DNA from: Climacium dendroides
Lineage: Eukaryota > Streptophyta > Bryopsida > Hypnales > Climaciaceae
DNA: 64,000 nucleotides
Direction: 5' to 3'
Assembly: GCA_950106755.1 (NCBI GenBank)
Contig: OX467090.1
Coordinates: forward strand, 19,383,092 to 19,447,091
The notes under the pieces were generated by a model. That model was not told where the DNA came from, made no database searches, and saw only the letters and a program-made list of their open reading frames with translations. Of this stretch, positions 35,188 through 52,493 are shown one piece after another. Position 1 is the first letter of the stretch. Each line of letters begins with the position of its first letter. The translations under genes and the position numbers were made by a program.

Positions 35188-35846
35188 TATGCCATTTCAA
35201 CTTCAAAAATTCATAATTAATTTCACAAAGCTCCAAAAAATATGAAATGACTTGGTTTAGATGGAAATTCCATTTGTCTTCCAAGGAAAATTTACTGAAA
35301 AGTATTTCAAGAAGCTTCACCTCCTCCAAATTCAATTTCAACTCTTAGATGGGCGATTTTTGGACTTACCTTAAGATAAGTTAGAACAACCCATTAACTA
35401 AGGTCAAAAGATCTATGATGGACATTTAGGGAATGTCCCCATTAGTGTACAATTTAGAAGGTGGACAATTTTAGAGCCTTATGCCATTTCAACATTCACA
35501 GTGTACAATTGCAATGTATAAGAGTCCAATCTTTGGCTGGTTGTGGTTTGCCATAACATTCAATAGCCTTTAGAGAGGTTACCTTTGCCTCTCTGAAGGT
35601 CTCATCTATGAAATTCATCCTTCACATGTGGTGGGTAGTAGAGAAAGTAGGAATGAGTCACTTTTCAAAGCTTGTCCAGGTCCTAGCAAGCTAATGCCAA
35701 TTCGGTAATCAGTTAGTGATAGTGCGAGTCACTTCATTTTTTTAATATTTCAGTTGAAACAAATGAAAAGGAAATTTTAGCTTGGTTGTCCTCACTCATC
35801 TTATTAATGGTATGAAGCACTTAAAGGTAGGAGGCTATAAAAGCAA

Positions 35847-36094
35847 CCCTTTAACCCCTGAGCGCCCAGCACAAATTCCAAAAACAAGCTACAAATTGCC
35901 ATTCAAGTAGACCCCACCGATTAAAAAATAAGATCCAAGAGACATGACCGTCTCTAGATTGGAAGAGAGGTAGGAAGGGCATCTTTGGAGAAATTTGTGG
36001 AAGTTTTCACCATATAGCCTAGGACATTATGATGGTCAAATGTCTCATAATAGGAGGCCACATTTGGGTCGCTGGGGTGCTCAGGGGTTAAGGG
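35847..36094. mobile_element. Foldback element with 24-bp terminal inverted repeats
   Basis: Left end CCCTTTAACCCCTGAGCG (35847 on) and right end CTCAGGGGTTAAGGG (to 36094) are reverse complements over about 24 bp with two or three differences. The 248-bp length and non-coding interior fit a MITE. No target duplication is certain. Confidence 0.55.
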
Positions 36095-39000
36095 CTGGTC
36101 CGCCTTTTTTATAGGATTCTATAGACAAAAATGTTTTTACATCATTTTTGAGAGAGACAAAAATAGATGTGGAACCTAACACAAGTGGTTTTGTATTTTT
36201 TCAAACATTTTTGAATCACCTATTTGTAACCATAGGTCTCCCAAAATTTGTCCCTTTACAACTTGTAATGAAATGTGTGGAAATCAAAGACAATGATTAG
36301 CTCTTGCAATAGATAAACAATTTTTTCTGAATTCATTCAATTGCTGAAGTAGTCCATTTAAGAATCACCTCATGTCCATTCTCTAGCTAATAATAGGGGC
36401 AATTTGAAGGAGAGGGGCATTTTTGAGCCTCCTACTTTAGTTTAGTTGGAAAGAGTTCATTGCAAGGCTGGATGAGCCAACATGCCAAATTTGAACTTTG
36501 ATATTTTGTCCTATTTTTTCCTGATTGCCATAGCAGAAAGCTATTATAAAAAAAAAAATCCAACATCTATGACTATAATAAACTTGCCAATCACTACACA
36601 AAAAAAATTCAAATCCTTCTCTACATAAATATAGAGACTTGTATGTTTTGAAATTTGGCATGATTATCAAATGTCATGTTAAAATTCACTTTAAAAAACA
36701 AAATGCCAAAAGATATCTCCCTACAAGTTTTATTGCAATTTGAAGTCGATGCACTTGAAATGGAGTAAAAATTCCTTGCACCCCTTCACCACACAGTATG
36801 CGGTCATTGGATGATGATACAAAATTTTGTTCCCATCACAATTGATTTGTTAGTTGAATTGTATTGTTATTGTGTGGTAAGTGGCAACAGTTGTTGTGCA
36901 ATTCTTAGATGTGTACAATGAATGGCCGGTTTACTCTAGTGTGTTGTTTTGGCAATACCATACACTTAGGTCAGATTTGTTAAAAAATAACTTAAAACGT
37001 AATTGTGTATTGCATGTAATGAAGTTTTGAAAACTTAACTCTTAACCCCTAACTTTAGTGGCATAACCCTTAACCCCTAATGGACTGTGAAAATCATCTT
37101 TTTTGGCATTTTGTACATAGTTGGTCTAAAAAAAATCCTAAAGCACTCATTGGAAGTCAAACTTCTATACAAGACCTCTCTTTTTCATGCAAAATTTCAA
37201 AGATGAATAGTTGCACTTTTGTCCTATACTCAAAGATTCTTTGTCATTCATTGATTAGAAAACGGCCGTAACGTCATTTATAGGTTAAAGGACCAAATAG
37301 GTTTTAAGGGACAAAGACATGATTAGAAACTAAGTATGGTTTTTTAGTATGTTATTCAAAAAAGAAAATTGAATTTTTAAAATAATTTTGACCGTATATA
37401 ACTGAAGTCAAGTATTTTACTAGAATGTGGAAACAATTTCAACCCATTTTAGTTTCATTGTTGAAAAATTATAATGTTTAAAGTGAGATTTTTTTTTAAA
37501 ATTTGTGCAAAAGAAGGCCACCAAACTTGGGCCTTTTTAGAGTATAGTTTTTGTTGTACATGAAATGGATGATTTCAACCATTCATAAGTATATGATATT
37601 AGGTTCACTCATGAAAAAATGTAGACGCAAATACGAAGTCTATCTTATTCTAAATCACCATGCAATGCAAGGTGGTGAAGTGAATTGGCAATACACTAGT
37701 CATTTCTCGACAATTTTTTCTACAATAAGGAAATTTTTTAATTGAAATCCAAACGGTCAAACAAACATTTAAAATACGTGGAAAATGTTTCAAAATTTTT
37801 GACTTCATAGATTGCTAGATAATAGGACTTGAAGTTAGAAGAAAATGTTTTTTCTTGAAATTGCCCCAACATAGCTAACAAAGTTTGACTCCTCTTAGAA
37901 TGTAATTTGAAGACTAACAATTTTTTGTTTTTTGGACAATTGTATTGTATACCATATTCTATTATATACATACATGACAAATTTTAGAAGTTGATTAGGG
38001 TTTTTGTAAAAATATTCCTAAAGATTCCCAATTTTTTTGAGTTGCCAAGAATGTGAAAGGCAACATTATTTTTATCTAGGTACCTAATTGGAAAAAAAAA
38101 GTTTTTCAGCAAGGAGGTACATGCTTATACATTGTGTCCAAATTTCATGAACATTTGATAAGAAAAAACTTCACAAGAGATTTGTTGCATACATGTAATA
38201 AACACTTGGTCTTCAAGGGGATAATTGAATAGTGTAGAAAATATTAATAAAAAGAATTTTGATTCTCCAAAAAAATCTGATGAAACATAATAAATGAAAT
38301 AATATATACATATGAAGGTGATTGCTTTACAAATGTAAAAAATCCATGGAATACAAAAGCTTACTTAGCTTAGTTTTTTTCCCCCCTTTGAAGAGAGACT
38401 ACATTCATTGAAAGGGATTGAAGACATCTAAAACTTGATGTAAAATTATATTGAGTTTTAAAAAAAAGACTATAAATTGTTATTACTTCAAATGATAGAG
38501 ACCAAGTGACATCCATTTAGCGAATAGGAGCATGTCATGCTTCTATACAAAGCGGCTGTCCACCAATACATATAATGTTTGCTAAGTTACATCTACTATA
38601 TTCAAATTTTTTGCAACATTAGTCAAGACCCTTTGGTTCTTGGCCTTTTTTTGACAAAATTATTTTTACTTTGTAAAGACAAATTAATAATATTTGCCTA
38701 AAAAATGGACAAAATTCATATATATATATATATATATATATATGAGATGAATGAGGTGGACCAAATCTTATTTTCTAACTTTAATAATTTATTATTAATT
38801 TTAATACAAGGGCCAATTTCCTTAGCAATATTGTTCACTTAGGTTCAAATTAGAAACAAAATCTTTTTGCAATTGTGTAACATCTTAAAATAATTGGGAA
38901 TTAGAAACCGTTATCATGTAATTAAGAAAACATAAAACAATATGTACACAATGTACATATAAACCCCACACATCATTGTCTTATGAAACTAAGGTTTTGT

Positions 39001-39420
39001 TTTTCATTTGTCACGAACATCATGATCAAACAATGACATCTACTATAGCAATTATAGAATCAGAGGCAAATGTACCAAATTTTTTTTAACCCCTCAAACT
39101 CTTAGACTATATTTTTATCCTAAATGCTCAAAAACTATCATTTGTAGGGGTTAGGGTTTGAATTGACAAAAGTCATTTTTGGGCTCTACAGAAAACAAGG
39201 CAAATGCACTTCACAATGTCACATTTGTATGGAAAAATGTCCAAAATAGTGGTACTTTTTTGGATTCATTCTTTAAGGCAATATGGCTACATATTTGAAA
39301 TTTTTAAATCATTTGGAATTGTACAACATATAGGAAAAAAATAATAAGTAGAAACATGATGAAAATGATTCAAAGTACTAAATTGTTTAGAATTTATTTA
39401 TGGAATTGAAAATTTACATA

Positions 39421-39786
39421 ACTACATCTCAAACTTAAGGATAGATGGATTTTTAATAAATATTGTACTAAATCAGTGCCTTCATACCTACATACCATAA
39501 TTGCATTGATCGCGTGACTTTCTACGTACTAAATCAATGCTAAAACAATAAACATCAATAGCATATAATTTGTGTACTTTAATTATATGATTGCAATGCA
39601 GTTTTGACATAGCAATCATATACTTAATATACATAAACTATATGCTATTGATATTTATTGTTTTTGCACTAATTCAATGCGTAGAAAATCACGTAATCAA
39701 TGCGATTATGGTACGTACGTATGAAGGCACTGATTCAGTATGTAGGTATGTGTTAAATCCGTCTATCCTTAAGTTTGAAATGTAGT
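39421..39786. mobile_element. 366-bp foldback MITE with long arms
   Basis: Left end ACTACATCTCAAACTTAAGG and right end CCTTAAGTTTGAAATGTAGT are reverse complements. Pairing continues inward for about 170 bp (CAGTGCCTTCATAC, GCATTGAT, CAATAGCATATA all recur inverted). Non-coding. Confidence 0.75.
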
Positions 39787-40322
39787 GGTTTTAATGTTTT
39801 AATGAACAATCTACATTCAATGCTTTTAGGGTTTTTTTCAGAAATATTGAAAATTGAATTAAATAAAGGACTTCAAAGTTTATTTTAGAGTAGAGAATTG
39901 ATAAGTGCCTGCAAACCTAAACTCTTCAAAACTTTCATCTCATTAATCAAAGTAGAATGATTCAAAGTTTTCTATGTATACATAAATGTTGAATAGCAAT
40001 TTTAAATTTTTGTTTTTAAGAAAAGTGACTATTTTTCATTTGCTCTCACTACCCAAGTTGAAAAGAAAACTACATATTATACACTTAACTTTTTAACCAA
40101 GTAGTTAGAAGTTATGAAAATTGTTGGGCCTTGAATTTGTTCCTTGTTGACATGTTTTGTGAAGATTTTCAAAGAAGGAAAAATAAAGAATCAATTCATA
40201 GTGAGCTGCTTGAAATTGCTATGTTGCCAAAAAAACAGAGCTTGGTCTTTCAAGGTTTAATTTGATTAAACATGTAAAAAACATCCCATAAAGTAACATA
40301 ATTTTTAAAATGATATGTTAGT

Positions 40323-40518
40323 AGTTCAATGTAAAGGGTCTTCTAACCAAATTTTGTAAATTACATATCTATATATTTTAACTAGATTTTGCTATTTGAC
40401 CCTCATCTTGTAACAAATATGTAATGCAAAATGATACAATTACTTTTCCAAAATCTAGTTTAAATATAGAGATATCTATTTTACAAAATTTGGTCATACA
40501 ACCCTTTACATTGAATCA
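40323..40518. mobile_element. 196-bp foldback element
   Basis: Left arm GTTCAATGTAAAGGGT ... AACTAGATTTT (40324-40390) and right arm AAAATCTAGTTT ... ACCCTTTACATTGAATC (40449-40518) pair over about 67 bp with scattered mismatches. Confidence 0.65.
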
Positions 40519-41927
40519 TCCACAAATCATATGTTTATTATGTAGTACTAAATAGATGTTTTTTAATGTGAAAGATATGTATGGATGTTTCCTACATATC
40601 TATGCAATCAAATTTTAAATATTCATCACCAATGGTGTTCAATCAATTATAATGAAACGCTTTTAATTTTAAATTAAACAATTTATCAAAAATACAATTT
40701 TTCTTTTTGTAAATCCAAATTTGATATATTTGATTGGAATTGCATAAGAATTGAATGTCCATTTTGCAAAACAAAAAATGCCAATTACATTTCATATTAT
40801 GCTAAATTCTTTTGAATGGACAAAAAAAGTGGACAATTGAGAGTTGCCCAACAATGACCTATCAATTTCCAACATTTTTGCCAAGTGTTCATAAATCTCC
40901 TAATATGATGTGGAATATTCCACATCAAATCATGCATATTAAGAGATGATTAAAAATATTTCACATCATTTTTTTTGTCATGGTATTGGATTTTAAAAAA
41001 TTAAATTTATCCCATAAAATTTTCAATGGTAACTTCTAATGCCAACAACATACATTTGGATTAATAATTTTATGTATGTACGTGATTGAAGGAATGACAT
41101 ATATAGTACATCTTAAAGATATTTAAGACTTTTAGATAGAAAATATTAATTCAAAAATGGTGGATCACCATTGAATGCTTACTTAGCATTACAAATCATT
41201 GGTTCAAAACTTCATAAAGAACAATTATACATCTTTGTGAGGTAAAGTTCCTATGAAGCAATTTGAGAACCTTTAACTTGAATATAGCATCCAATAAAAA
41301 AGATGGAAAGAGTTAAAAGGAAAATAACATTTATTCAAAGTTGAATGAATTTGTTTTTTGTGATTTTTCAAAGCTTGCAAACATAGTTCACTACTTTGGT
41401 TTATAGATGGAGGAAAAAAACATTCACTTCAATCTTCTATTTTTTAATTTTAGAGTTTTACAATGTGTATTATTTTGAAATTGTTCTCACACACTTTGAA
41501 AGTAAACAATGAAGTTTGTTTAGAAAGTCAAATTGTTTAGGTATGAGAAAGAATTTCAATAACAAACACTATCAAATACTACGTGTGTACCGAATTGTAA
41601 TCTAGGGGTTTGTTAAAGTATAGGGGTTCCAAACTTGGGAATAGTCAAATAGTCTAACATTTTAGTAGTTAAAAAAGTCACATATAATTTAGAGTAGAAT
41701 GCAATTTACATATAATTATCGTATTATTCATAAAACAATTGATTCGCCACTCTTATTCCCAGGAATTAAATTTTTATGATCTGTCCTTTACCGATGCTAT
41801 GGACTTCATGGATGCCGTCACAGTCCTATCTAGTGTGCTAGGGATAAATAGTAATAACAAATAGTCATGTGTTGACCTACAATTCGTCGACATGCATGCT
41901 CTATCTAAAACTCATGCAATGATATAT

Positions 41928-42050
<123 letters not shown>

Positions 42051-45000
42051 CAATTCCTTAATTATTGGTGATTTTTGTTACCAAGACAAATTGTGGTAAT
42101 ATCCGTCACTAATTAACTAGCCTAATTTCTAATTAGGATGCTCAAAGAAATTCGTAAATTACTCCAACAAATTGTCTCTCATCTAAATGCAAGACATGAG
42201 TGTGTTTGTGCAAAATGCAAGCTCCATTTATTCAACAACTGTATGAATACCAACAATTAGTCAATTAGGCATTCAAGAATTTCAAATTTAATGATAATTT
42301 ATAAGCATCGTAATAGTTTCTTAAAACAATTTGTTGATATTCCAACAACCAAGTTGTTGGAATACTTAGGGACAAGACAATTTGAATTAGACAATTTGCT
42401 TCTCAACTACAAAGGAACTCACACATCTCATTTGACTCTCTACCAACTCACATTACAATTTAAATCTCTCCTATTCTATTTGTCTTTGGTCACCAGCTTT
42501 GTTTGTAGACGAATTGCTTAACTTGTAGTCTTATTCCAATAGCAATTTGAATAAAATTACCATCCAGGTATACACATCCAGACAATTTGCTCACAAGAAA
42601 AGAAAATCACTTGACAAGTTGTTCTGTCACTTAATCCAGATTATCTCATGCTCTCATCATCTACCAAATTTAATACAACAATTAGTCTAAATTTTCTCAC
42701 ATACTATCACCCAATGGTTGCTCACTCATGCGCTCTATTTATATCAATTTGTTCAATAAAATTAACTAGACTTACACTAATTTAGTTTGCACATATCAAT
42801 TATAATTCTTAAATTTAATCACTTCAAGTAGGAATTCTTCAATCACCCATACTCACATTTAAAATTTTTAATTTAACTTATCTCTTCCCTCAATCACACA
42901 TACAATCACTAATTTATAACACACAAATAATTTAGACAACTTGTTCAAACATACAATAAATTGTATCCAATCACTGAATATCAACTTCACAGACTGAATT
43001 CCACCACATTCAACAATCACACAGAAGATGATTTGTAAAGAAATATATTCAATTGAAGACATTCATATTATAAAAACTGTTCACCGAGTAAGCCTAAAAA
43101 AAATTCACCTAGTGAGTGGGGGCGGAAAATGACAAATTGTTCAACTATATACCATGAAGAAAAATAACTACCAGCACTACGAGTTGTCAATCAGCTGTTG
43201 GCTTGCTTAGTCACTAGTTCACATGACAATTAGTCTATAAATCTTTCCAATAGAAATAAATTAAATATTTGTCCATTTCAACCAACTACTTGCCTAATTA
43301 AAAGAGTTTTTACTAGCACTTTTCTTACCAAAGACAAGTAGCCTATAATTTCAAAATTTACATGACTACACAAACATCCATCTAAAATCATCCATATATG
43401 TAAGATTACATAGTAGCTATTTCATGGTGATTTTTGAAAAGCGAAGATTGTTTGAGAACCATAATGTATCTTACTTTGGCCAACTTTAACACCCTCTAAT
43501 ACTATTTTGAAATTTGATATTTTGGAGAGTCATTGTAACTTCTTTTACAGTCTAATGTAATTGTTTTGAAGATTGAGACATGCAACCTTTCTGGTGTGGC
43601 ATTCAATAAAAGAAATTCCATTGAGCATATTGTAAGTAAAGTACCTCCCAAAGGCCCAAGTATCTCCTTTGGGAACATTGCAAAGGTTTGGGGGATCATA
43701 TTATCTCCATAAATGATTTGATATGTTGACACTTTTAAAAAAAACATGAATTTAGAAATATATTTTTTATTCCAATTGATGTTCTAGAGTAAAAATTATG
43801 CCACCTCAAGCCCATAATATTGTCTTTGGATAATACAATTATTTCACAAGTATATAGTCTTTTTGGACTATTGAATGAGGAAGTTATAGAAAATGCAAAT
43901 TTTCGGGCAATGGAAGCATCTTAATTGAAAATAACTTGTAAGATTCATTTGTGGATGCAATTTTGATTATTTTAAAAAAAATACGTGTGAAAGGACGAAG
44001 TCAGCTTGTGTAAACATTGCCATTGTTGTGATTAATGTGTTTCAATTCCATCTCATAGCTATGAAAGATTTAAGTTTTCCTTCTATTGTACATGTACTTC
44101 TATGTAATAAAATTTGTAGGGATGAAACAAGGAATTTCTTTACCAAAAAAAATTTCAATAATTTCAACACAATTCTACAAGACTAAATAATTAGAATTTA
44201 GAATTTGTAGTACAAAAAATTTAAGTTATAATGATTCAAAGTCAATAAACTCGTCAAAAATCTTTTTATCTTTACTATGAACACAAATATCTTACAATCT
44301 ATGTGGTTGAATCTTGTGAAATTTTGAACACACATTCTTCTATTGTAGTTAGCTATTGTAAGGCCCTATAGTTAGATATTCAAAAATAGAAATTTGTAAA
44401 ACTTTTGCACCTTCCAATAGAAATGACAATTTTGAATGCTTCCTATGTAGGTAGGATTGAATTTTTTTTCCTACACCTATGAAATAAAATTTCATTACAA
44501 AGACTCTATTTTTTTAAATCACAATGCAAATTTTTTTAAGACTATGAATGAGGAGGGTGCACCCACTCAATCCATTCAATTTCTCTAATATTCTCAAGTA
44601 AATAATTTAATTTAATTGCCCCCAGCCCTTCATTTCATATTCACTTCAGTTCATTCAGTTGCATTTGGGTGAATCATAAGCTTTAAAGAAACCAAGAGCA
44701 TTCATTACTAAGGCAATTTTTAGAATTGGCTGGATTTAATTTACCTGATGATGGAATATCAATCCCGGCCAATTAATTTAAGTTTGATGAATCATTATTT
44801 AGTGCACAGTCCGGGGAGATTTTTACCTTAACCGGCTAAAATCCTACATTTTCTGAGACCAAACGGTTGCTTGAAGCATTCTCTCAGCTAGACCTTTATA
44901 AAATAGAGAATATTCTCTGATTTTCCTCTTAAATGATCGGTTTTTTTCTGAAGATTTTGAAATCCATTCAGAAATTCTTAAAATCAACCGGCTAGCTCGT

Positions 45001-45161
45001 AACTAAATGCCGGTACTCCCCGTACATTGATTTAGTGAGCCGAATTTTCAGCTAGTTGTCTAGCTGGTGACTGTCAAACCTATAAACCCATACACAAGGT
45101 AGTCAGGAATTTTCGACCCATTGACTTCCTTTCAAAGAATGGTGACGCGTGGTATTTAGCT

Positions 45162-45395
45162 ACACTAAATAGTGAAATTAGGTTGCCTTACTCAGGAAAG
45201 TTACCTCATGACTCACCACTTGTCCAGATGGAGGCACAAGCAATTCTCTAAACCCAAGCCATGAACCAATGCACCAACCCATGCAACACACATGGTTCCT
45301 ACATTACTGCATCCATCTATACTAACTGTACATATTTATATAGTGTAGAATGTCAAGAATTTAGTGTGGGGCAACCTAATTTCACTATTTAGTGT
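45162..45395. repeat. Perfect 26-bp inverted repeat with 182-bp loop
   Basis: ACACTAAATAGTG...GGTTGCC at 45162-45187 is the exact reverse complement of 45370-45395. The interior is non-coding. It could be a MITE remnant or a hairpin RNA source; neither is shown. Confidence 0.6.
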
Positions 45396-46166
45396 ATTGA
45401 TGGTGTGGAATATTTCACACCATATCATCTGGTGGATGAAATGGTGTGGAATGTTCTACAGTACACCATTTTGTCATGGAAAGGGTAGCCTTCATTGCTG
45501 CTAAAATAGTATGGGTTAAATAATCGTCGAGACAGGGTCAGCTACTGATGTGTAGCAACGATAGCGGTTTAAGATGCCGTTGTAGCGGCAAGGCGATAAG
45601 TGGGTAGTTGACCCCATCTTGATGGTTATTGGCCGTAAATAGCCGAGAGCAAATCGAGTAAACCCCTTGAACAATACGTTTTTGTTAATTCAATTTTCCT
45701 ATCCACCAAGTCATATACTTACCTGCCGAGTTGATCAAGTCATACCCTATTGAGCCGTATTTCTTATTTTGCCCGCCATTACTTTGTTGTTTTAGGGTTT
45801 GTGTCATTTATGTGATTGTTTCTTTGAGCATTTGTGTTGTTTGTTTGAGCGTTTGCGTGGTTTGCATAACTACGTGACATTTGTGTTGAGCTCAAAAATT
45901 ACAAAGGTGCAAATGGAACTCACTATTTAGTTCCGTTATCAATAATTTAGTAGCTAGATTGTAACAATCTGTTCGTTAACGAGCAGGTCGTACACAACTT
46001 TTCTGTTAACGAAGTGACAAGTTATGGTACAGTACTACAGACTTAAGGGATCAGCTGACGTAGCAACAGGGAGGTCGGAAGTTGCTACCTACTGGCTTCC
46101 CTCCCATTTGCATGTTTGCAGTTTTTATCGCGCTTGATTTGAGTGAGAAATGCTTATTGGGCTTCC

Positions 46167-46530
46167 AGTTTAGGGGGTGCGGGGAGCATTCGCAATCAGG
46201 GGAGTGGATCCTTGTGTTGTTGGATCGGGAGTTGTAGTTTTGTGAGGTTGAGAATCGGGTTTGTGATTGGGTGAATTGCGTGTTTGGCTTGTAGTTTAGG
46301 TTTTCGGGGAGCATTGGCGATCAGGGTAGAGGTTGCACTGTTGTGTTTGCGGAGCGTGGAATCTGAGATCTGTAGTTCTGTAAGGTTGAGAATTGGTTTT
46401 GTGTTTTGGTTAAATGCGTGGTTGCCTTGCAATTTAGGGTTTTAGGGAACCGGGGAGTGATTGCGCCGTTGTGTTGTTGGATCGGGAGTTCTAGTTTTGT
46501 GAGGTTGAGAATCGGTTTTATGTTTGGTTT
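46167..46530 (+). repeat. Three degenerate tandem copies upstream of the iminopeptidase gene
   Basis: The block AGGTTGAGAATYGG recurs at about 46240, 46383 and 46502, each preceded by a TTGTTGGATCGGGAGTT-like or related segment and a TTTAGGGTTTT-like segment. The repeat period is about 120-145 bp. It lies 600-1000 bp upstream of the ATG, so it is in the promoter or a leader intron. Confidence 0.6.
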
Positions 46531-47147
46531 TTGGTTTGATCGATCGTTGTTTGTTTCTGTGATGTTGCGTTAGTGAATTCGGTTTCTCTTGAGTGAGGAG
46601 CTTTTTACGTGCTGGCTCTGGCTGTAGTTTGGGCTTTTGAGGAAGTTCTCTGACAAAATCTTATCGTAATGTGACTGTTTCATGTGATTGAATCGGAACG
46701 GCGAGTAGAAAAGGTCTTGGTAATAAGGGATGATATAATCAATGTTGCGCATTTCTCTCCCACTGAGTGATGTCTTTTAGGAAAGCTACTGAAAATGCGT
46801 CTCTAATTAACTGTTATGGAACTTATGAACTTGACGTATTGAGATCACAGTAAGCAATAGAAGGTTCATGGAAAGTATGACAGCAGGTTTAGCAAATTGC
46901 GTTGAGTGCCTACAAGCAGTCTGCCATTTTTCTTGCTTATTTCTAGGTCAAATTTTGTTAGTGATATGTTGTTTGATATTTACGGAAAATGCACGGCTAT
47001 TGAGTCATAATTCGCCTGTCAACTTGAAGTATTGAGATCGCAGCTACCGATTGAAGTTCTTTGCCTAGGATTTCAAATGACGTCAAATGAAGGCTTTTAT
47101 ACCCGTCGTCTTTGATCGCTAGATCAGAATTGGGGGAATAACCTAGA

Positions 47148-50770
<3,623 letters not shown>

Positions 50771-50836
50771 CGGCATGCAAGAATACAGACATGCAAAGTT
50801 GGAAACTGGTTACCTGGTACTGTAAAGATTTGTATC

Positions 50837-50842
50837 AATAAA
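50837..50842 (+). terminator. Polyadenylation signal AATAAA of the iminopeptidase gene
   Basis: AATAAA lies 67 bp after the TGA stop, in a TATCAATAAAGG context. The position is suitable for a plant near-upstream element. Confidence 0.55.
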
Positions 50843-51078
50843 GGTTACTATTGATTTGGTATTTGGACCGTTGGACCGTTGTTGCCATTAATCAAGGTGT
50901 TACAATCTTTCCTATCAAGAGGAAAATCAATACCACTGTACAGAATTCCTGAAAATCTGCCGAAAGAAACCTATCAGAACTATCTCAAACTTGACCGTTT
51001 TAATCAACTTTCTTGCTCTCACCAACTTATACAAATTCGCAAATTTACAGCTTAGGTCAAGTTTCGAAGAACCAATCT

Positions 51079-51400
51079 TTAAGATGCTTGTACCTTCACT
51101 TTTCCTTCTTTTACCCATGTCTCCAGCTCCTCAAGCCGGGCTTTGCAGTCCTGAAGTTGTGTACTGGAATTCAGCGCTTGACGACTTACCACTTCGTAAT
51201 TCTTCTCAAGAGCTGCCACTTTCTTCAGGAGAAGCTCATTTTGTGCTTTCACTGCTAGGGTTTCATCGTGCACTGGATTCTACAGACTTTTTCCTTTTAT
51301 GAGGATTTGCATTGCTTTGAATTCCTGTGACAGGAGCTTTCCCTGCAGGTGCGTTGAGGAGTAGCGCTGCCTTTGGGGGGGTCATTTTTTCTTCTAATAT
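51079..51400 (-). pseudogene. Coiled-coil coding fragment, tail-to-tail with the iminopeptidase gene
   Basis: Reading leftward from 51273 gives about 64 codons of strong heptad character (Leu/Ala/Glu/Lys with ELLLKKVAALEKN), ending at 51079. A basic stretch (NPHKRKKSVESS) reads in another frame just upstream (about 51285-51330) and would join it after a one-base shift or across a small intron. It could be the last exon of a gene or a broken copy of one. Family not recognised. Confidence 0.35.
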
Positions 51401-52174
51401 CTACATCTCCATTGCAATTGTATCACTGAGTGCCATGACTTGAAATTCAACATTTTTATCATGCTTCCAATTTACACTTGTTGCAAATGGACTGAAGTCA
51501 TTGTTGTTTTCCAAAACTTATAGTACTATCCAACAACACTACAATTGAAAGAATAAAAGTACTCATTCTAAAGGCATTAAGTTAACCCACTTTTAAAAAT
51601 CATACTAAATAATTGTAACTCCTCCCAAGTATTTCCATCATTCATTGAACTATAAAGAGCATTTGCTCTTCTTTCCAATGATATAATATATTACTTTCTA
51701 CATAAAATTTCATAAAGCTTTTCCTTCAATATGTATTGAATGAAGTGCAATTTTTGAAATAAGTAATTATGACTCCTCCCAAGTATCCCATCATTCATTG
51801 AATTATAGAGAGTATTCACTCTTCTTTCCAATGATATAATATAGAACATGATATTTCCTAAAGTTTCTTCAATGAATATTTAGGAATGAAGTACATCCTC
51901 TGAAACCTCAATAGTCATTCTGAGAATTAGCAACAGTCACCGAGCAGATTATCAGTCCAAGGAACTGATATTTCAGTAGCATTTTGAGTGACTCCTCAAG
52001 CAGGAGTACCCGGCCACTTGAATCAAAAGTAGAAGCAAAAGATCTTGATTTGAAAAGATGGCGATTAAAACAAAGCATCTTCGATACTAGTCAGGAGTTG
52101 TCTGTCCCCTTCGTAAAGTAACAACAAGTCTATAAGAGGTTTAATTTATAGCTTTAATTTTGTACAACACGAGT
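51401..52174. other. AT-rich intergenic DNA
   Basis: Contains a direct duplication: a block around CTCCCAAGTATTTCCATCATTCATTGAA...CTTTCCAATGATATAATATA (here abbreviated) at about 51622-51695 recurs at 51775-51845. No gene. Confidence 0.5.
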
Positions 52175-52493
52175 ATGGGGAATTTCATTAAAATGGCGAA
52201 TATTCTGTGACTTTGGCATTCCCACAGTTCAGACCAGACAGTCTAAACTCTATTAGCGTTTTAGATTTTTGAAATCTATACCATTAGTAGATATTTGAAA
52301 TCTATAAAATATGTAGATTTTTTAGACAAACCGATCTAAAATCTACATCTTTCCTAGATTTAATACATCTAATAGTGATGTAGAGTTCACAAATGTAAGA
52401 CACTAATAAATTTCAAACTACCTGGTCTGAATTGTGGGAATGGCACACTGAAAATGGCACATGGAATATCGCCATTTTAATAAAATTCCCCAT
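52175..52493. mobile_element. 319-bp MITE with GAGT flanks
   Basis: Left end ATGGGGAATTTCATTAAAAT and right end ATTTTAATAAAATTCCCCAT are near-perfect inverted repeats extending to about 30 bp (GGCGA-ATATTC). GAGT stands on both sides (52171-52174 and 52494-52497), a probable 4-bp target duplication. The non-coding interior has repeated TAGATTT words. Related ends occur at 57512-57694. Confidence 0.75.
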
